A DNA stretch of 5,026 bases from assembly GCA_937973935.1 (NCBI GenBank), contig CALJJF010000089.1, positions 1 through 5,026 of the forward strand, in the 5' to 3' direction. Both the position numbers and the translations under genes were made by a program. This document shows positions 1 through 4,430 of the stretch, one piece after another. The notes beneath the pieces are model-generated. The model did no database searches. It was not told the origin of the DNA and worked only from the letters and a program-made list of their open reading frames with translations. How positions within the stretch are numbered: the first letter of the stretch is position 1; each line of letters starts with the position of its first letter. The DNA comes from MKRK01 sp001896915. GTDB lineage: Bacteria; Bacillota; Clostridia; Oscillospirales; Acutalibacteraceae.

Positions 1-19
1 CTGCAGTCAATGGGCTGCT

Positions 20-78
20 ACCAGTCCGTCCGTTTCAGTTTCCAGGAAAGACTTGAAAGATTCATGTTTTTTCCTCCG
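20..78 (-). pseudogene. Start of a divergent reading frame that stops after 15 codons (broken gene or very short peptide)
   Basis: On the minus strand a CGGAGG ribosome site (78-73) sits 7 nt before an ATG at 65-63. The frame reads MNLSSLSWKLKRTDW and then meets TAG at 20-18. A different minus-strand frame over the same bases reads ESFKSFLETETDGLVAAH before a TGA, but it has no start codon. The strong ribosome site and the position divergent from an AraC-family regulator would suit the first gene of a regulated target operon, so the early stop points to a frameshifted remnant, a short leader peptide, or a sequence error. The product cannot be identified from so little sequence. The plus strand is also open from base 1 to a TAG at 100 but offers no recognisable protein. 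Confidence 0.3.
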
Positions 79-119
79 TATATTTTTATAATCTCATAGT
101 AGCAACAACAATAATTTTA

Positions 120-128
120 TGATATAAT
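120..128 (+). promoter_or_regulatory. Extended -10 promoter of the AraC-family gene
   Basis: The bases TGATATAAT form a perfect extended -10 element (TGnTATAAT) 58 nt before the regulator's start codon. No good -35 lies 17 bp upstream (around 100-105), which is tolerated by extended -10 promoters. Transcription would start near 135. Confidence 0.55.
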
Positions 129-150
129 CGCTTTATCAGAAAATAAAACA

Positions 151-167
151 AATTTGTCATACAAATT
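151..167. promoter_or_regulatory. Perfect 7-3-7 palindrome, candidate operator in the araC-type leader
   Basis: AATTTGT-CAT-ACAAATT is a perfect inverted repeat lying between the predicted -10 (123-128) and the ribosome site (GGGGTGA, 172-178). Its place just inside the transcript start suits autoregulation, or control of both divergent genes. It could also form a small hairpin in the mRNA leader. AT-rich composition makes chance palindromes more likely, so this is a candidate only. Confidence 0.4.
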
Positions 168-185
168 TAGCGGGGTGAACATAGT

Positions 186-1070
186 ATGGAGCCGTATTTT
201 GAAAAAATGCCGGCAGGACCGGATGAAATCATCTATCCATTTGAATGCTTTTTTACCGGGGGATATGCTGAAAATGAACATGTTTCCGCTCATTATCATT
301 TGTTTATTGAACTCATTTATGTCATACAAGGCTCCGTCAGTATTTATTTCAGCGACCGGACTGTTATCATAACCGACGGAGATTTTTGTGTCATTGATTC
401 CTATGAGGTGCACGCCACCAGCATCAAGATGCATTCCGATACAAAGGCGATTGTGATGAAGTTTGATCCCCAGCTGATGATGTGGGATTTAAACGGAGCA
501 AAATATTTACTTCCCTTTCTCAATTCCTCCATTGCACACAAAAAAGTATTTCGCAAGGCGGAAACAGCCGATTCCACTCTGCCGTTATTGTTCCAAGGGG
601 TGGAGACCGAAATCGAAAGGCAAAGCTTCGGCTTTGATTTCGCCATGAAAACCGCGATCTGCAATCTGTTTCTGTGGATTTTCAGAAACGGTTACAGCGA
701 GGAGGTCAAGGAACAAATCAGCCGTGCGTCCAACACCATAGATTTGTATATTATTAAAGCCGTGGATTATCTGAAAGAGAATTACAAAGAGGAAATTTCC
801 GTGTTTGCCCTTGCGGAAAAATACAATGTCAGCTACAGTTATTTTTCAAGGCGGTTCAAAAATTACACAGGGCAGACCATCAAGGAATACATCAATGCCA
901 TGCGTATCAACGAAGCGGAAAAGCTTCTGGTCACCACCGATAAAAATATAACGGAAATCGCCATGGAATGCGGCTTCAGCAACTCAAGCTATTTCATCAA
1001 GCAGTTCAAGATTTACAAAAGCACCTCACCCAAACAGTATCGAAAGAAATGGGAGAAAGCGGTTTTATAA
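186..1070 (+). CDS. AraC/XylS-family transcriptional regulator with N-terminal cupin-like sensor domain
   Basis: This 294-residue protein has the usual size and layout of a clostridial AraC-family regulator. Residues about 15-95 look like an AraC-type cupin ligand pocket, with the HYHLFIELIYVIQG segment (36-49) and the G-D-F-x-V-I-D-S-x-E-V-H stretch (65-76). After a helical linker, residues about 185-290 hold the paired HTH DNA-binding domain: the first HTH is near ISVFALAEKYNVSYSYFSRRF (204-224), the second near ITEIAMECGFSNSSYFIKQF (255-274), followed by the signature SPKQYRK (281-287). The ATG is preceded at 7 nt by GGGGTGA. Such regulators usually bind a sugar or other small molecule and activate adjacent, often divergent, genes; here the divergent frame is cut short near the window edge, so the target is unknown. 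The gene ends just before a strong terminator, so it appears monocistronic. Confidence 0.93.
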   Translation: MEPYFEKMPAGPDEIIYPFECFFTGGYAENEHVSAHYHLFIELIYVIQGSVSIYFSDRTVIITDGDFCVIDSYEVHATSIKMHSDTKAIVMKFDPQLMMWDLNGAKYLLPFLNSSIAHKKVFRKAETADSTLPLLFQGVETEIERQSFGFDFAMKTAICNLFLWIFRNGYSEEVKEQISRASNTIDLYIIKAVDYLKENYKEEISVFALAEKYNVSYSYFSRRFKNYTGQTIKEYINAMRINEAEKLLVTTDKNITEIAMECGFSNSSYFIKQFKIYKSTSPKQYRKKWEKAVL

Positions 1071-1071
1071 C

Positions 1072-1105
1072 AAACACCCGACAGCATTACGTGTCGGGTG
1101 TTTTT
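1072..1105 (+). terminator. Intrinsic terminator after the AraC-family gene, probably shared by convergent genes
   Basis: A perfect 12-bp stem (AAACACCCGACA at 1072-1083 with TGTCGGGTGTTT at 1092-1103) has an 8-nt loop and runs into TTTTT at 1101-1105. It starts 2 nt after the regulator's stop codon. The convergent sigma gene ends at 1121, 16 nt away, and the reverse orientation has a shorter T tract, so the hairpin may serve both genes. Confidence 0.9.
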
Positions 1106-1120
1106 ATAACCAAAATTTTT

Positions 1121-2767
1121 TTATTTCTTCACAACCATAACAACACCTTCCGCATTTAATTGATTCGTTGGTGTGGTCAAAATCCCTTCTGCAATGCAAT
1201 ACTCGATCACTTCGTACAAAATGCGGATGCTGGATGCCATACTATACATGGGATACTCCTGGATGAGATGCTTGGGAACATATTGCTTGATAAGCTGATA
1301 TAGATCCTCGGCAATTGTTTCGGCAAGGTCTTTGAGGAAAGGGCTGTAGTCCGGAAGTAACCGGTAAAAATCATTCTTACTTGCTTCCTCTATCACAATA
1401 ATTTTGGGTGTCAATGTTTCCCTGTCCACCTGCAGATAACCGCATTCGACCGCCTTGGCGGCATACTCTTTTTCCTGCTGGGACAGGCTGTTTATATCCA
1501 ACCCGCCGATGGAACGAATGGTAATGAGTAGCAAGGGGTCACTCGAAATATTATGTCCGCAGGAAAAATGCTTTTCCAGCTTCGCACCGTAAACATTGGA
1601 AACGAACACGGAAGAATAACCGCATATGTTTTGCCCGCCGATGGGTGATTTGATGCCGTCGCAGCCATAGAATCCGATGTTCAGTGTTTCCTCCGGTTTT
1701 ACTGCAATGCCGATTAATGTGAAATCCCGTCGGATGGTTTCAGTATCTTTGAAGTATTTGCTTTTTAAAACCTCCTTAACGGCACCGTCCAGTTCCCAGA
1801 CAATGCCCGAAATCAGTGACCATAAAAGAAACGCCGGATCTTTCTGTCGGCTGAGGAAAGGGAAGGAAAGAATTTGGTTCCGGTTTTCCTCCACCGCTTG
1901 TTTGATTCCTTGGCAGAAAGCGACTAAGTGCTTTTTATAAACCTTTGTCCCTGCTTCCAGCTCGTCTAAATCCAGAAGGATAGCGTTTGCGATATATTTG
2001 CCGTTCTCCAGCTTTCGTAACAGTCCATAGGTTCCGTTTTCGCCTTTTAGTTGAATATCCAGTTCATCCTCAATAAAAGGCATGGGAACGCCCAGCTTTT
2101 CCGAAATTTCTTTTGCCGACAAGGCTTCTTTTTTGCAAAGATACACCACGTTTTTGGAAAGCACCCGTTCCGCCTTACTTCGGGGATCGTTGCCCACGGG
2201 GTTTCCCGTGCCGATAAAGGCGATATCAACGGGTTTTAATGTATATTGTTTATCCATTTTCAGAACCTCTTCTTTCACTGTGTTGCGGGCGGAAAACAAT
2301 CGTTGCTTCACGGCGGTTTCGCTGATGCAGAGCTTTTTTGCAATGGCGGAAACAGGCAGCCTGTCAAGGTAATAAAATACCATCACATCCCGATAGATTT
2401 TTGCCAAAAAGGATATCTCTCGCAGAATGCTTTGCACCAGCCTTCGGTCCTCTTCGGTTTCCAAAAACGTATCCACATTGTTATCCGAAACATGTAAGCA
2501 ATCCGTTAACTCGTCAGGCTGTATCAATGTGTGCTTCTTCCGTTTCTCACAAAAATCGGCATACACCCGGTGCGCAATCGTCCACAAAAGTCCGTGAAAG
2601 TGCGTTATTTCAGGGTTTTTGCGAAGCGTTGACAGAACAGACACCAAAATATCCGAACACAAATCCTCCGCTTCACCCGCACTGTTACAGCGCTTATACG
2701 CAAAACCGTACAGCTTGTCTAAAAGCACCTTATCATTCAACTGTAGCATACAATCGTCATAATCCAT
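1121..2767 (-). CDS. Sigma-70-family (ECF-like) RNA polymerase sigma factor with a large C-terminal extension
   Basis: The 548-residue product starts as a typical group 4 sigma factor. Region 2 covers about residues 14-78 (AEDLCSDILVSVL for core binding, then FHGLLWTIAHRVYADFCEKRKK for -10 recognition). Region 4 covers about 107-168, with the HTH at LPVSAIAKKLCISETAVKQRL (137-157). Family members usually stop here at 160-200 residues; this one continues for about 380 more. Residues about 200-262 (YLCKKEALSAKEISEKLGVPMPFIEDEL then a GENGTYGLLRKLENGKYIA wing) look like a second winged helix. Residues about 275-548 form an alpha/beta region with C369, C382, C403 and H405 that might bind metal or sense redox state. 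ECF factors with fused C-terminal domains often use them in place of a separate anti-sigma factor; applying that here is inference. The start is set by AAAGGAG (2781-2775), 7 nt before ATG. It lies 155 bp downstream of the small gene ending at 2923 and may share its transcript. Confidence 0.88.
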   Translation of the reverse strand: MDYDDCMLQLNDKVLLDKLYGFAYKRCNSAGEAEDLCSDILVSVLSTLRKNPEITHFHGLLWTIAHRVYADFCEKRKKHTLIQPDELTDCLHVSDNNVDTFLETEEDRRLVQSILREISFLAKIYRDVMVFYYLDRLPVSAIAKKLCISETAVKQRLFSARNTVKEEVLKMDKQYTLKPVDIAFIGTGNPVGNDPRSKAERVLSKNVVYLCKKEALSAKEISEKLGVPMPFIEDELDIQLKGENGTYGLLRKLENGKYIANAILLDLDELEAGTKVYKKHLVAFCQGIKQAVEENRNQILSFPFLSRQKDPAFLLWSLISGIVWELDGAVKEVLKSKYFKDTETIRRDFTLIGIAVKPEETLNIGFYGCDGIKSPIGGQNICGYSSVFVSNVYGAKLEKHFSCGHNISSDPLLLITIRSIGGLDINSLSQQEKEYAAKAVECGYLQVDRETLTPKIIVIEEASKNDFYRLLPDYSPFLKDLAETIAEDLYQLIKQYVPKHLIQEYPMYSMASSIRILYEVIEYCIAEGILTTPTNQLNAEGVVMVVKK

Positions 2768-2789
2768 TTGGTTTCTCCTTTGTTTATCA

Positions 2790-2829
2790 AGTCAATTACG
2801 CTTCGCCTTTCAGCCGATGGCAATTGACT
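2790..2829 (-). promoter_or_regulatory. Leader hairpin just upstream of the sigma gene's ribosome site
   Basis: AGTCAATT and AATTGACT (2829-2822 and 2797-2790 on the minus strand) are perfect 8-bp arms enclosing 24 nt. The hairpin ends 8 nt before the AAAGGAG ribosome site at 2781-2775, so it could influence translation initiation, or the repeat could be a protein-binding site. The enclosed bases contain further short G/C-rich pairing options, but no known riboswitch core is recognisable. Confidence 0.4.
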
Positions 2830-2840
2830 CAACAGGATGC

Positions 2841-2852
2841 AATCACGTGATT
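2841..2852. promoter_or_regulatory. Perfect 12-bp palindrome with CACGTG core
   Basis: AATCACGTGATT reads the same on both strands. It lies in the predicted leader of the sigma gene, about 45-55 nt after the inferred transcription start near 2896, in a 155-bp stretch without any gene. It is a plausible operator for a dimeric regulator; no binding protein can be named. Confidence 0.35.
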
Positions 2853-2902
2853 CACTTCTATAGTCGGCAAGAAAATGGTTTGGTTAGCAGGGTTTTTAAT
2901 TT

Positions 2903-2931
2903 ATTATACAGAAATCCGCGAATTAAATCAA
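2903..2931 (-). promoter_or_regulatory. Internal sigma-A promoter for the sigma-factor gene
   Basis: On the minus strand, TTGATT (2931-2926) and TATAAT (2908-2903) are separated by exactly 17 bp. The -35 lies in the last codons of the small upstream gene (stop codon at 2925-2923) and the -10 just beyond it, giving the sigma gene its own promoter with a leader of about 130 nt. The same -35/-10 pair and spacing recur in the HTH operon promoter at 3334-3362. Confidence 0.65.
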
Positions 2932-3201
2932 ACGAATTGTCCGAAGCAAGGCAACGCAGTCGATCATTCCTTGTAAATAAACGAGCTCATGATCGATGCT
3001 TTCGATTTCATTTATTTTTGCTTCAAAATCAAGCATCAGCATCCGGTGTTCCTCACCCAGCTGCTCCCGTATGGCATCATACAGCTTTTCATAGTCGCTT
3101 TCCAGTTGGCGGTACCCGGGGTCAGCCTTCCTGTTTTCCATCACAAGGGTATACGACGATTCCAAAAACCCCGGTCTGATCTTTTCGGGAAAAGTTTTCA
3201 T
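2923..3201 (-). CDS. Small acidic helical protein of unknown function upstream of the sigma factor
   Basis: The 92-residue product begins MKTFPEKIRPGFLESSYTLV and ends CVALLRTIRLI. It is rich in Glu and Asp. Residues about 30-70 look strongly helical (YRQLESDYEKLYDAIREQLGEEHRMLMLDFEAKINEIE would suit a coiled coil or helical bundle), and the tail YLQGMIDCVALL is hydrophobic. There is no signal peptide, clear membrane segment, HTH or cysteine motif. The pattern (Y..L...., a central helix, then a G...G-like hydrophobic end) recalls small clostridial proteins annotated DUF6809; that is from memory and uncertain. The ATG at 3201 is chosen over a codon 10 residues upstream because AAAGGAGGT (3219-3211) lies 9 nt before it. 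A perfect consensus promoter precedes it. It is followed on the same strand by the sigma gene, so it might be a partner or regulator of that protein, which is inference only. Confidence 0.8.
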   Translation of the reverse strand: MKTFPEKIRPGFLESSYTLVMENRKADPGYRQLESDYEKLYDAIREQLGEEHRMLMLDFEAKINEIESIDHELVYLQGMIDCVALLRTIRLI

Positions 3202-3210
3202 AAAATTTTT

Positions 3211-3219
3211 ACCTCCTTT
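3211..3219 (-). promoter_or_regulatory. Ribosome binding site that fixes the small gene's start
   Basis: AAAGGAGGT on the minus strand is a near-perfect Shine-Dalgarno sequence 9 nt upstream of the ATG at 3201-3199. It lies inside the longer open frame that begins at 3231, which argues against the upstream start. Confidence 0.85.
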
Positions 3220-3262
3220 CAATACAAACAAATAAATTTGAATAATAAATTAATATGTTTAT

Positions 3263-3291
3263 ATTATAAATGATATAGTTTGTGATGTCAA
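3263..3291 (-). promoter_or_regulatory. Perfect consensus sigma-A promoter of the small gene (and probably the sigma gene)
   Basis: TTGACA (3291-3286) and TATAAT (3268-3263) on the minus strand are both exact consensus hexamers with a 17-bp spacer. Transcription would start near 3256, giving a 5' leader of about 55 nt. The -10 sits within a short perfect AT palindrome (TTTATA-T-TATAAA, 3258-3270). Such a strong core promoter is usually held in check by a repressor. Confidence 0.85.
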
Positions 3292-3294
3292 TGC

Positions 3295-3310
3295 CTAAAA
3301 TCAATTTTAG
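3295..3310. promoter_or_regulatory. Perfect palindrome between two divergent promoters, candidate operator
   Basis: CTAAAAT-CA-ATTTTAG (7-bp arms, 2-bp centre) begins 4 bp from the -35 of the minus-strand promoter (3291) and ends 23 bp before the -35 of the HTH operon promoter (3334). That position would let one dimeric protein act on both. The product of one of the adjacent HTH genes is an obvious candidate ligand, by inference. Confidence 0.45.
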
Positions 3311-3330
3311 TGTTTTCTTTCTATATTTCT

Positions 3331-3358
3331 CGTTTGATTTTCCAAACAAATTCGTTTA
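3331..3358. promoter_or_regulatory. Alternating GTTTG/CAAAC half-sites across the HTH operon promoter
   Basis: GTTTG (3332-3336) and CAAAC (3343-3347) form an inverted pair with a 6-bp centre. A further CGTTT (3353-3357) follows, exactly 22 bp after the first CGTTT (3331-3335), so consecutive half-sites alternate in orientation. They cover the -35 and the spacer up to the -10, where a bound repressor would block polymerase. Autoregulation by the downstream HTH proteins is a reasonable guess. Confidence 0.4.
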
Positions 3359-3362
3359 TAAT
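3334..3362 (+). promoter_or_regulatory. Sigma-A promoter of the three-gene HTH operon
   Basis: TTGATT (3334-3339) and TATAAT (3357-3362) are 17 bp apart. The start of transcription would be near 3369, at the ribosome site itself (AAAGGAG, 3369-3375), so the leader is very short and control is likely at transcription. Confidence 0.8.
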
Positions 3363-3384
3363 CACTAAAAAGGAGACGAGTTGT

Positions 3385-3600
3385 ATGGGAATGGCTATTA
3401 AAGTAAAAATGTTATTGGCAGCAAAAGAGATGACAATCAATGATTTGGCAAATAAAATTGAGCCGAAAACAACCGCGCAAAATATTGGAGCTAAACTAAA
3501 ACGGGACAATCTTTCAGAGAAGGATTTAAACGACATTGCAAAAGCATGCGGTGTTTTGTTTGAAGGGAATTTTATTTTGGAAGATGGAAAGCGAATATAA
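3385..3600 (+). CDS. Small Cro/CI-like (XRE-type) helix-turn-helix protein, copy A
   Basis: This 71-residue protein is essentially one HTH domain. Helix 1 is about residues 4-14, helix 2 about 17-25 (TINDLANKI), the recognition segment about 29-40 (TTAQNIGAKLKR), and helix 4 about 45-55 (EKDLNDIAKAC), followed by a short tail FEGNFILEDGKRI likely to form a beta hairpin. There is no sensor or dimerisation domain beyond this. The start is the ATG 9 nt after AAAGGAG; a second in-frame ATG two codons later is 15 nt away and less likely. The motif SEKDLNDIA and the 70-residue length match a family of single-domain HTH proteins frequent in clostridia, whose targets are mostly unknown. It is first in a three-gene operon, with 19 nt to copy B, and is 64/71 identical to copy C. 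Confidence 0.9.
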   Translation: MGMAIKVKMLLAAKEMTINDLANKIEPKTTAQNIGAKLKRDNLSEKDLNDIAKACGVLFEGNFILEDGKRI

Positions 3601-3619
3601 ATCATAACGAGGTATTTCA

Positions 3620-3832
3620 ATGGGAATGTCTATTAAAATAAAAACTGTTTTATGGGAAAGAAAAATGACGATTAAAGAGTTGGCTGAAAAAATCGGTACG
3701 AATGGAAATAACCTAAGCAATAAACTTTCCCGTGATAATTTTTCTGAAAAAGAATTGCGTGAAATCGCACAGGCTTTGGATTGTGATTATGATGGGATTT
3801 TTACAATGAAGGATACCGGGAAAACGATATAA
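3620..3832 (+). CDS. Small Cro/CI-like (XRE-type) helix-turn-helix protein, copy B
   Basis: The 70-residue protein has the same architecture as its neighbours: MGMSIKIK start, helix 2 MTIKELAEKI (16-25), recognition segment TNGNNLSNKLSRDN (27-40), then FSEKELREIAQAL and a C-terminal DYDGIFTMKDTGKTI. Compared with copies A and C it lacks two residues in the turn before the recognition helix, which makes it the canonical form of this family, and it is much more diverged from them (below half identity by eye). Its ribosome site is weaker (CGAGGT, 3608-3613, 6 nt before ATG), so translation may depend partly on the upstream gene, whose stop is 19 nt away. It probably binds DNA as a dimer; its target is unknown. 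Confidence 0.9.
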   Translation: MGMSIKIKTVLWERKMTIKELAEKIGTNGNNLSNKLSRDNFSEKELREIAQALDCDYDGIFTMKDTGKTI

Positions 3833-3841
3833 ATATCAAAT

Positions 3842-3846
3842 AGGAG
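3842..3846 (+). promoter_or_regulatory. Ribosome binding site that fixes the start of copy C
   Basis: AGGAG lies 10 nt before the ATG at 3857. An in-frame TTG at 3848 is only 1 nt from this site and cannot be used with it, and starting at 3857 makes the N-terminus identical to copy A (MGMAIKVKMLLAAKEMTI). Confidence 0.75.
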
Positions 3847-3856
3847 TTTGATATAC

Positions 3857-4072
3857 ATGGGAATGGCCATTAAAGTGAAAATGTTGTTGGCTGCAAAAGA
3901 GATGACCATCAGTGATTTAGCGGATAAAATAGAGCCAAAAACAACACGTCAAAATATAACCGCTAAACTAAAACGAAATAATTTAACAGAAAAGGATTTA
4001 AACGACATTGCAAAGGCGTGTGGTGTTTCGTTTGAAGGGAATTTTATTTTAGAAGATGGGAAAAGAATATAG
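3857..4072 (+). CDS. Small Cro/CI-like (XRE-type) helix-turn-helix protein, copy C (paralogue of A)
   Basis: This 71-residue protein differs from copy A at only seven positions: N19S, N23D, A31R, G35T, D41N, S44T and L58S. Three of these (31, 35, 41) are in or next to the DNA-recognition segment, while the N-terminus, helix 4 and the C-terminal tail are nearly unchanged. At DNA level about 21 further codons differ silently, so the copy is not recent and the protein has been kept under selection. It is the last gene of the operon, 24 nt after copy B and 12 nt before a strong terminator. It could form mixed dimers with copy A, because the parts outside the recognition segment are conserved; this is inference. 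Confidence 0.9.
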   Translation: MGMAIKVKMLLAAKEMTISDLADKIEPKTTRQNITAKLKRNNLTEKDLNDIAKACGVSFEGNFILEDGKRI

Positions 4073-4084
4073 GACTAAAAAAAT

Positions 4085-4123
4085 AAAGACTCTCATTTCA
4101 GATTTTGAGATGAGAGTCTTTTT
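4085..4123 (+). terminator. Intrinsic terminator of the HTH operon
   Basis: AAAGACTCTCAT (4085-4096) pairs perfectly with ATGAGAGTCTTT (4110-4121). A T-G wobble and three more pairs extend the stem to 16 bp around a 5-nt loop. The stem ends in a TTTTT run (4119-4123). Confidence 0.93.
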
Positions 4124-4182
4124 ATGAATGGTATATGGGCTTGCCAAATATTACAGTTTACTAAGAGAAAAGAATCTTTTTG

Positions 4183-4279
4183 GCGTCATTGCGAACCATT
4201 CCGAAGGAGTCAACAAGGTTGACTTTACGGTGCGGCAATCCGTTCGCTTCGTTGCCTTTGGGTAGTTATTGCATGACGC
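4183..4279. repeat. Decayed palindromic interspersed repeat (CATTGCGA...GGCAATCC type)
   Basis: The segment starts GCGTCATTGCGAACC and ends with the inverted ATGACGC (4273-4279 pairs with 4183-4189). Inside are a perfect hairpin (AGTCAAC-AAG-GTTGACT, 4208-4224) and an imperfect outer stem pairing ATTGCGAACC (4188-4197) with GGTGCGGCAAT (4229-4239). This resembles the non-coding palindromic repeats scattered in many Oscillospiraceae-type genomes; the resemblance is from memory. The following bases up to about 4381 carry another small hairpin (GGGAC-GAATT-GTCCC, 4284-4298) and a CCCGGGCTTTCGCACAG stretch that seem to be fragments of the same or a related repeat. No transposase or believable gene lies in 4124-4381, and the open frames there are by-products of the repeat. 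Confidence 0.55.
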
Positions 4280-4381
4280 ATAAGGGACGAATTGTCCCCG
4301 GGCTTTCGCACAGTCACGACGTGGCATGTGGTGCTTGGGATGCTTTGATTCAGCCAAGGAGTATTACAAAATATCATTTAA

Positions 4382-4421
4382 ACAAAAATCCGAACCAATC
4401 GTACAACAATTGGTTCGGATT
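4382..4421 (-). terminator. Intrinsic terminator of the tRNA-Leu gene
   Basis: On the minus strand a perfect 13-bp stem (AATCCGAACCAAT at 4421-4409 with ATTGGTTCGGATT at 4399-4387) has a 9-nt loop and is followed by TTTTTGTTT. It begins 9 nt after the 3' CCA of the tRNA. Confidence 0.9.
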
Positions 4422-4430
4422 ATATTGCTT

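Noticed and set aside
2338..2850. A 170-codon plus-strand open frame antisense to the sigma gene
   Set aside because: It is the complement of sigma region 2/region 4 coding sequence, has no ribosome site and an implausible composition rich in His, Pro and Ser.
3202..3231. Ten-residue N-terminal extension of the small upstream gene (start at 3231)
   Set aside because: The extension contains the ribosome site AAAGGAGGT itself, which is correctly spaced for the ATG at 3201.
3202..3384. CRISPR-like or origin-type repeats in the AT-rich divergent region
   Set aside because: The repeated AATAAATT-like words are short, irregular and explained by AT richness; there are no evenly spaced repeats and no DnaA-box cluster.
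3385..4072. The HTH array as antitoxin genes of toxin-antitoxin systems or a phage switch
   Set aside because: No toxin-like partner, phage gene or integrase is adjacent; the operon contains only the HTH genes and ends in a terminator.
4151..4357. A 68-codon minus-strand open frame in the repeat region
   Set aside because: It lies wholly inside the palindromic repeat and its flanking fragments, has no ribosome site, and its protein is just a translation of the repeat; such frames are common false genes.
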